DNA of 64,000 nt from Azorinus chamasolen (lineage: Eukaryota; Mollusca; Bivalvia; Cardiida; Solecurtidae). The DNA is taken from the NCBI GenBank assembly GCA_963576725.1, contig OY755252.1, positions 43,293,552-43,357,551 of the forward strand. The letters are read 5' to 3'. Position 1 is the stretch's first letter. Every line of letters begins with the position of its first letter. Positions 28,320 to 37,800 of the stretch are shown here, in pieces. A program made the translations under genes and the position numbers. Under the pieces are notes generated by a model. That model searched no databases and had not been told where the DNA came from. It saw only the letters and a program-made list of their open reading frames with translations.

Positions 28320-30400
28320 CCTGTAAGAAATAGTGACATTATGCATATTAAATTATTAACTAACTGATTTTTAGCTCACCTGGCACAAAGTGCTAAGGTG
28401 AGCTATTGGGATGATCCTATGTCCGGCGTCTGGCGTCGTGCGTATGTGCGTATGTACGGTGTGTGTCGTGCGTACGTGTAGGCGTCAACAATTTACTTAA
28501 ACATCTTCTTCTCTGGAACTACAAAGCCAAGAGCTTTGATATTTGGTATGTAGCATGATGTAATGGTCCTCTACAAAGATTGTTCAAATTATGTCCACCG
28601 GGCTAAAAATGGCCCCGCGCCAGGGCTTATCAGTTTTTCATAGGAAAATCTTTAAAAATCTTCTTCTCTGAAACTGTAAGGTATAGACCTTTGGTATTTG
28701 GTATGTAGCATCATCTAATGGTCCTCTACTAAGATTATTCAAATTATGACCCCCAGGACAAAAATGGCCCAGCCCCAGGGCTTATCAGTTTTTCATAGGA
28801 AAATCTTTAAAAATCATCTTCTCTGAAACTTTAAGGCATTATATAAGACCTTTGATATTTGGTATGTAGCATGATCTAATGGTCCTCTACTAAGACTGTT
28901 CAAATTATGACCCCTGGGCCAAAAATGGCCCCGCCCCAGGGCTTATCAGTTTTTCATAGGAAAATCTTTAAAAATCTTCTTCTCTGAAAATGTAAGGCAT
29001 AGACCTTTGGTATTTGATATGTAGCATCATCTAATGGTCCTCTACTAAGATTGTTCAAATTATGACCCCCAGAACAAAAATGGCCCGCCCCAGGGCTTAT
29101 CAGTTTTTCATAGGAAAATCTTTAAAAATCTTCTTCTCTGAAACTATAAGGCATAGACATTTGATGTTTGGTATGTAGCATGATCTAATGGTCCTCTACT
29201 AAAAGTGTTCAAATGATGACCCCTGGGCCAAAAATGGCCCCACCCCGGGGCTTATCAGTTTTTCATAGGAAAATCTTTAAAAATCTTCTTCTCTGAAAAT
29301 GTAAGGAATAGACCTTTAGTATTTGGTATGTAGCATCATCTAATGGTCCTCTACTAAGATTGTTCAAATTATGACCCCAAGGACAAAAATGGCCCCGCCC
29401 TCGGGCTTATCAGTTTTTCATAGGAAAATCTTTAAAAATCTTCTTCTCTGAAATTATAAGGTATAGACCTTTGATATTTGGTATGTAGCATTATTTAATG
29501 GTCCTCTACCAAGGTTAATCAAATTATGACCCCCGGACCAAAAATGGCCCCGCCCAAGGGCTTATCAGTTTTTCATAGGAAAATCTTTAAAAATCTTCTC
29601 CTCCAGAACTGTATGGTCTAGGCCCTTGATATTTGGTATGTAGCATCATCTAATGGTTTTCTACCAAGATTATTCAAATTATTACCCCTGGGTAAAAAAT
29701 GGCCCCACCCTGGGGCTTATCAGTTTTTCATATGAAAAGCTTTAAGAATCTTCTTCTCCAAAACTGTAAGGCAGAGACCTTTAATATTTGGTATGTAGCG
29801 CTATCTAATAGTTTTCTACCAAGATTGTTCAAATTATGTCCCCTGGGTTGAAAATGGCCCCGCCCAGGGGCATATCAGTTTTTCATAGGAAAGTTTTAAA
29901 AAATCTTCTTCTCTTAAAAATCTTTAAAAGTCTTCTCTGAACTTGTAAGACATAGACCTTAGATATTTGGTATGTTGCATTATCTAATAGTCCTCTACCA
30001 AGATTTTCAAATTATGAACCCCGGATCAAAAATGGCCCCACCCTGGGGCTTAACAGTTTTTCATAGGAAAATCTTTAAAATATCTTCTCCTCCAAATCTG
30101 TAAGGTCTAGACTCTTTATATTTAGTATGTAGCGTCATCTAATGGTTTTCTACCAAGATTTTTCAAATTATGCAATCTGTCATTGAAATCATTAATCTGT
30201 TACGAACAGGTGAGCGATTAAGGGCCATCATGGCCCTCTTGTTTATATTTAGTGGCTTAATTAGAACACGGGAATTAAATTCTGGTATTGGCAGATACGG
30301 TAGACTCAGATATATATATACATGTATGTAATTCCATAAGCAAACAGATCCTGCTCAGACGGCTCCTGCAGAGCTAGTACTGTTGGTCTCCTCATGTAGT
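28320..30400 (+). mobile_element. TTAA-2 MITE split by HINE-c
   Basis: TGTAAGAAATAGTGACATTA on the left and GGAATTAAATTCTGGTATTG plus GCAAACAGATCCTGCTCAGA on the right belong to one copy. Ends are eroded. Confidence 0.5.
28373..30243 (-). mobile_element. HINE-c with a 155-bp tandem core
   Basis: In minus orientation it starts AACAAGAG and the hairpin GGGCCATGATGGCCC, with subterminal CGCTCACCTG. It ends in the hairpin AGCTCACCTTAGCAC / GTGCCAGGTGAGCT followed by AAAAA. Between lie about ten to eleven units spaced 154-161 bp; CTTATCAGTTTTTCATAGG recurs near 28627, 28782, 28942, 29097, 29252 and on. No coding content. Confidence 0.7.
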
Positions 30401-30736
30401 TTGCAGAGAAGAAGCATATCATATTCTATTTTACCTTTAAATATGGTACAATAAATAATCAGAAAGACAAATTTTATTTGCAAAAATAACTTTTTGAAAA
30501 AAAAAGATATTTACTACAGTTTTTCATTTGGGGAAAAAACCCCAGTGAAATGCATTATAATATTTATTTTATGGATTTTATGATACTTTGATGTAATTGT
30601 AATTGATTTAATCTTAATCACATTAAATTTTGTCAAAAACTACATCATCACGTGTGCACTTGTTTTGTAAGTTTAAGCAATGATATATATCCCTGAAGTT
30701 CCGTAGCCTAACATTGAGGTCATATATATATTAAAA

Positions 30737-30944
30737 TACAGTAAAACCTCTCTATAATGACCACTAAATTATATCAAGTATTTTGTGTCAAAGGCAGGTG
30801 GCTGCTTAAAGCAAGGTGAAAGCAAAACAGAACGCTCCTATAGGAGCGTTCTGTTTTGCTTTCACCTTGCTTTAAGCAGCCACCTGCCCTGAATACCAAC
30901 TAATTAACACAATTAAGTGGTCGTTATTGAGAGGTTGTACTGTA
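30737..30944. mobile_element. TA-1 MITE
   Basis: TACAGTAAAACCTCTCTATA to GAGGTTGTACTGTA. Perfect long stem GCTTAAAGCAAGGTGAAAGC with loop CGCTCCTATAGGAGCG. Confidence 0.9.
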
Positions 30945-31149
30945 ATGACATGATGTTATAGGCATTGAATAATATTGATGTTCAGATTTATGCATTAACA
31001 GATTACCTGATAGAGAAGCCTGATTATGTCTTTATAAACAGAGGAGAACCCGATCAGATAGCTCCTATAGGAGCCATCTGACCAGGGTCTTCTCTGTTTG
31101 CTATGAATATAGTATAGATCTCACTGTACAATTTATACCATAGTAAAAA

Positions 31150-31363
31150 TACAGTAAAACCCCTCTAATGCGACCACCTAAAAGAGGTATAATTCTGGGT
31201 TGTAGAGGCAGGTGGTGGCTTAATGCAGGACAAAAGTAATGCAGAAATCTCCTAGAGGAGTATTCTGTATTACTTTTGTCCTGCATTAAGCCACTACATG
31301 TACCTGCGTATAAAGACACCCATGTTTATTCATTAAGTGGTCACATTAGAGGGGTTCTACTTT
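31150..31363. mobile_element. TA-2 MITE
   Basis: TACAGTAAAACCCCTCTAAT to TTAGAGGGGTTCTACT, arms GGTGGCTTAATGCAGGACAA. A TTAA-2 hairpin remnant (31040-31101) precedes it. Confidence 0.8.
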
Positions 31364-31706
31364 TCTTCTGCTGAGGAACCATAATAGAAATTCAGTTTAC
31401 TTCATGAATATCTATGTTAGAAATAATGACATCATGAAATTGTATGAATATTGATTAGGTTAATTGTTATTATAATAGCACATCAACATTTTTCATCATG
31501 GCAGAAACAGTAGAATCATAATACAATCATATATCATATCATATGCAAACAGAGTAGCCCTATATGTATATTCATGGTCACTTTCCTGCATTTGCAAAAG
31601 TCCAGAGACTGGGATATTCACTAATATTATCATACAATAACAGTTTCATATTTATAAATTTGACATGGTAAATAAGCTAATTTTGAATATTACAATTTTT
31701 TTTCAG

Positions 31707-31892
31707 GTATGTACAGAGCCTACTTGGAGAATAATTCAAAAATGGCAGCCCAAAATCTCGCTAAGAACGCACAAAAGCTGAAGCTTATTATATTTCTGGG
31801 ATCCACAAGAGAAAACCGACTTGGAGAAAGAGTGTGCAAGTTTGTAGTCAACAGTCTGAGTAAGGAGAACAAATATGAGATTGATGTTTTGG
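31707..31892 (+). CDS. FMN reductase-like exon 1 (first coding)
   Basis: Acceptor TTTTTTTTCAG. Met at 31709 is in frame; Met at 31742 (AAAAATGGC) has better context. Contains the flavin phosphate loop GSTRENRLGERV. Donor TTGG before GTAAGT, phase 1. Confidence 0.85.
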
Positions 31893-34800
31893 GTAAGTAA
31901 TACTATAGTTCTATGAATTGATTTTAACCCTTTCCTCCATATACTATTTTTAGATCAAATTTTACCTCTTTGAATAAATCTACGGAAAAGGAACATTTAC
32001 TAGAGACAAGGATTTTTTTAGAATTATGTAATTTTGAATCCATATTGTAATAAAAAGGGCATTTGCTCTTATGGAGTAAATGCTCTATTTACCACAATGG
32101 TTTCTTAAAAGTGACTTTTACAGTAAAAGAGGCGCAGAAAGGCGTATTTATGGAGGAAAGGGTTAAAGGCAGCCTCCTTTAATCTTTCCCTCATGAATAT
32201 GTAACTGGGGTTTCTCTGGGAGAAAATATAAGCATCGGGTAAGGGGATCAAACTCGAAACCTGGAGATTCCTAGTCAAGCATCGGCATATAAGCCAGCTT
32301 GCACAGCAAGGCTGTACAAGTGTTGATACATATAAACTACGCCCCATGACAGTCTCCCCTATCAAGTTGAAAATCGTCCCGAATTTCTGTGGGTACGGAG
32401 AACATTTTACAACGATTTTAGAGCACAAACAGTCATGCCACATTGGGCACCAAATGTAACCGGGGATTCATGAAGAGAAAATATACCTGTTGGGTGTGGG
32501 GATTGAGCTCAAGACCTTGAGATCCCTAGTCAAGCCATAAAAGCCAACTTGCAGAATGTTGATACTGATAAACTACAACCTGTGACAAATATTTACATTA
32601 GAATTACAAAAGTACTCAGCGTGTCATCTGGATCCAATCTGTTGTAAAAGTAATCACACAGTCACCAGTAGATTGCTGAAGGTTGAAGGCAATGTGTATA
32701 CAGTAAAACCTCTCTATAACGGCCACTTCATTGTGTTGATTAGTTGGTATTTAGGGCAGGTGGCTGCTTAAAGCAAGGTGAAAGTAAAACAGAATTCTCC
32801 TATAGGAGCGTTCTATTTTACTTTCACCTTGCTTTAAGCAGCCATCTGGCTTTGACACAAAATACTTGATGTAATTTAGTGGCCGTTATAGAGAGGTTTT
32901 ACTGCATTTATAATGACATGTTTAAGAAGTCTGTGAAAATGAGAATAAGTACTTCAGCGTGGAAATAACTTACAAATAATGACTTACAATTGCAAAGTTT
33001 TGATATAAGTATTGATGTCGCTGATGTTATGCACTCCCGTTTTAAACAAAATTTGTGTGTGTTTTAGCTCCTATCAATTGTAACTACAAAGCGGTGTTCA
33101 GATTGGTTCCTCAAAGTATTCCAATTGGTTCCATATGTATTTGCCATATCTCAATAATACTCTCATGTAGAAAAAGAAATTATAAGTGGCAATGTGATTT
33201 TCCACCTTTCCAACTATTTTGTTCATGAATATTCAATAGGTATTGGAATTTGAAATAAACAGAGAAAATGGAAAGAGTTAATTAGACTGAGAGAGTAGCA
33301 AATTGATTAGACTCATCCAATTGCTTAATAACTTGGTCAGTCCCAATTATTAACCCTTTACTCTGTATGTTTGCCTTTTAACCCATTCCCTGTTCTATAT
33401 TTTTTCCCAATTTCAATACCTACTGAATATTCATGGACAAAGTAGTTATAATGGAAAGTGGAACATTGTAACCATTTTTGAAATAATATATATATCTTTC
33501 AAATTCCACATTAGCAAACCCTGATCAGACAGCTACTATAGGAGCTGTCTGATCTGGGTCTACTCTGTTTGCAAATGCGTGAAAACACATTTATGTGAGG
33601 GAAAAGGTTAATGCCTTTGCAAATAGAGTAGACCCAGATTGAATAGCTTCTACATGAGTTGGCCTTGTTTGCTTATGGAAAATTAAAAGTCTGATTCAAC
33701 AGTTTCTGCCACGGTTAATTGTAAACATTTCTTCACTCATTTGCCATTATAAATATTCAGCTCAGTAATATTCATGATGTCATTATTTCTTTGATGAATA
33801 TTCATGGAATAACCATGAATTGTGACATGACCAACAGTTGCTAACATTGTAGATGAGGTTTTTCAAATTCTGACCAGGATCCAAGCAGTTTAACACCTGG
33901 CTAATTGTTTTATGTCACCTGCTCTAGCAGGTTAACACTTAGGTATCACTCCAGTGTCTCTACATCTATATGTTGAATCTATCTGTCCATCTGTCTGTCA
34001 TGTTCTTTCATCAAGTGTTTTACATCACATTTTTTAAATTTGAACACTTGTGTTACACTTTAACCCTTCTCCTCCATAGGCCTCTCTGAATAAATCTGTT
34101 CAATTTTTTACCAGACCCAGCGACCCAGGAGTACCCGTTGTTGAAGAAGCCTCTTCATTTCTACAAGGACAGGAGTGAAGCACCAGCCTTCATACTAGAG
34201 GTGAAATTATTAGCACTGTTTTAGATAGCCATTCACAGTAAGCGTAGTGTATCCTCCCTGATAAACACCCCCACTTTTAACCTTCTGTACTCTGAGCAAT
34301 TGTCTTCTGCAAATTTTATCTCTGCTTCAATTCTAAAAACACACTTTTCTTCCATATCTTTTTAAAAAAAATGTTGGGGTGACAAACAGTTTGGATCCTG
34401 ATGAGACGCCGAGTTACTCGGCATCTCATCTGGATCCAAACTGTTTGCAAAGGTTACCATAAAGTCGCCGGTAGAGTGCGGCTAAATTAACTCTTTCCCT
34501 GTTCAATGTTTATTCCAAATTTCAATACATACTGAATATTCATGGACAATATAGTTATAATGAAATATGGAAAATGGAACATTGTAGCCATTTTAGAAAC
34601 AAAAGAAACAGATCTATGAAATTCCATCAGTAAACAGAGTAGACCCTGATCAGACAGCTCCGGCCTACAGGAGCCTTCTGATCTGGGTCTACTCTGTTTG
34701 CATAATGCATGAAAATGTGTTTATATGAGAGTAAAGGTTAAAATTCCTGTTTTCATTTCATAAAAATTCAGCTAATTAATATAAGTATTATGTCTTTACA

Positions 34801-37800
34801 TGAATATCTGTGGTGGAGTAAATTCTTATAACCCTTTCCCTCATATAAACGTGTTTTCACGCATCTGCAAACAGAGTAGACCCAGATCAGACGGCTCCTA
34901 GAGATCTGTGTCTTTACTTTCTAAAATGGCTACAATGCTCCACCTTCCATATTTCACAATAACCTTTTTGTTCATGAATACTCAGTAGGTATTGAAATCT
35001 GTAATAAACATAGAACGGGGAAAGGGTTAAATGGTTACATGTGCCATGCCTATAAATATACCAAGAATAAATAGTCAAAATGAAAATAAAATGCTTTGAA
35101 TGACAATGCATTATATTATAATTAACCATTTTAACCCATTCCCTCATATGGACGACTTTTGACGACTGTAAAAGTCACTTTTATGAAACCATTGTGATAA
35201 ATAGAGCATTTGCTCCTATAGGAGCAAAATTTTAATGCTCTATTTATCACAATGGTTTCAAACTATAAAATTCTAAAATTTTCCTTTTCTTTAGTTAATG
35301 CTCCTTTTCGGTAGATTTATTCAAAGAGGTTGGGTCTAAAAATAGCCTATGAGGTAATGGGTTAATGTAGGAATGGAATGCAGTGACATAAGCCATCAAA
35401 GGCACTAGAAGATGTTTTCTATGGAGTAAAGGGTTAATGTCACCCTAATGTCATATCAGTGAATAGACAGTGATGGGGGGGGAGGGGGGGGTATTAACCC
35501 TTTCCCTCATATGAACACCTTTTCACGCCTTTGCAAACAGAGTAGATCCAGATCAGATGACTCCTGTAGGTGTCATCTGACCTGGGTCTGCTCTGTTTGC
35601 TTATGGTATAATATGGTTTTGATTCTGCCGTTTCTACCTTAGCCAAAATGTCCTATGTCAATATCTAATTAATATAAATGATGTCATTATTTGCTACATG
35701 AATTTTCAACAGGTAAAGGGTAAATCATCTGTAGTTTGATTTTGAATTTGTTTTGTTTTATATCAGGCCAATGAGAAGATTAAAGCAGCAGATGCTTTCC
35801 TATTAATCTCATGTGAATACAACCACTGCATACCACCCGCCCTCAGTAACATGATCGACCATTTTCCGGGCAGCAGCTTTTCTTGGAGACCCAGTGGAAT
35901 CATCACATACTCACCAGGTGAGCTCAACCACCCAAAAAGCTCAGTTGCTAAAGCTTTTATTTTCGGAGCTGATGGTTGTGGGCTCGAACCTGATTAGAGT
36001 CTGCTCTGCCTGTTTATGAAAGTAGTATAGATCTGATACTGCTATATACAGTAAAACCTCTCTATAACGGTCACTAAATTACATCAATTACTGTGTGTTA
36101 AAGACAGGTGGTTGCTTAAAGCAAGGTTAAAGTAAAACAGAACGCTCTTATAGGAGCGTTCTGTTTTACTTTCACCTTGCTTTAAGCAGACACCTGCCTT
36201 AAATACCAACTAATTAACACAATTTAGTGGCCGTTATAGAGAGGTTTTACTGTAATATAGATATGATACTGCTATATATACCATGGCTAAAGTGTACTGT
36301 GTCCATAGGCCATTATAAAAGATCAGTTAATGTTCATGAAGCCATTATTTCTTACATGAATATTCATGGAGTAAAGGGTTAAAGGCATATTTATGGAGTA
36401 ATATGTTAAAAGCTCAGTTTCTCATGATGCAGGGATGGAGCAGTCTCATTTATCTCTTTTCTTCATGAATATTTATGCTAGACTCCTGGCATTATGAATA
36501 TGAATCAATTCTTGTATAAAAAAGAAATAGTAAGGACATTAAAATTTTATGTCCAAGGCAAACAGAAGAGAATGTGTAGCATATCTACATTATACAGAGC
36601 AGATATTGAACATGTAGCTCCTGCAGGATCTGTCTGATCTGGGTCTATTCTGTATCACACACATAGCCTGAAAAAAGGTAAAAAAACAGAATTGTGGAGT
36701 GAAAGGTTATTTAAGCTTAAAAAAGTCCACAAATGCCATTGTCAGTACTCCAGAAACAGTTGTTTTGATTTTCAGGAAGTATTTTATGTACAAGTGGATG
36801 ATACTACTTTAATAGATGTACACATTTCTAAACTTTTAAGCTAAAACTACTAAGCTTAAGTGCAAGTTAATTGGAGGCTGATTTCCTATTTCAAGTGCAA
36901 ATTCAAGGGATAAATTTCCCTTTTCACCCCCGTTTTTAATTGTACATGCTTATGTAATACTATAGATCTAATTCTAAAGTTTCTGTCATAACCAATAATT
37001 TAATTTTCTCTTGAGCAGCTCTATGACTGTAGAGGACAGTTTGCACATACATGCAGAGAAATACAGTTAATCCCCCCCCCCCCCCCCCACAAACCCGAAT
37101 TCTAGTACATGTATTTAAAAGAAGAATTTAGATACTTTCAGGCAGGTGGATGCTTAATGCAGGGTGAAAGTCATGCAGAAAGCTTCTGTATTAACCCATT
37201 CCCGCATATTGACGACTTTTGACAACTCTGTAAAAGTCACTTTGTGAAAGCATTGTGATAAATAGAGCATTTGCTCCCATTTATCACAATAGTTCCAAAC
37301 TACAAAATTCTAAAAAAAATCATTTTCTCTTGTTAATGCTCCTTTTCTGTAGATTTATTCAAAGAGGTTGTATCTAAAAATAGCCTGTGAAGTAATGGGT
37401 TAACCCTTTCCCTGTTTTATGTTTATTCCAAATTTCAATACCTACTGAATATTCATGGACAAAATAGTTATAATGAAATATGGAAGATAGAACATTGTAG
37501 ATATTCCAGAAAGCAAAGAAACATATCTGTCAAATTCTATTAGCAAACAGAGCAGACCCTGATCAGACGGCTCCTCTAGGAGCCGTCTGATCTGGGTCTA
37601 CTCTGTTTGCAAATGCGTGAAAACATGTTTATATGAGGGAAAGGGGTTAAACTGCCACCTGTCACCAAGACCAATATTTATACTAAATTTAATGTCTGGT
37701 TTAGAGGTGCTGTAACTGTAGATAAGGTACTGAAATTAAAACATTCATAACACTTTACTCCATAAATTGCCTTTCTACACCTCACATATACAGGAAAACC

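Larger units (their letters stand above)
37128..37745 (+). mobile_element. TA-3 MITE split by TTAA-3 and TTAA-1
   Basis: Left part GGCAGGTGGATGCTTAATGC to AGCTTCTGTA; right part ACTGCCACCTGTCACCAAGA to GTGCTGTAACTGTA. Two TTAA elements sit head to tail between them. Confidence 0.6.
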
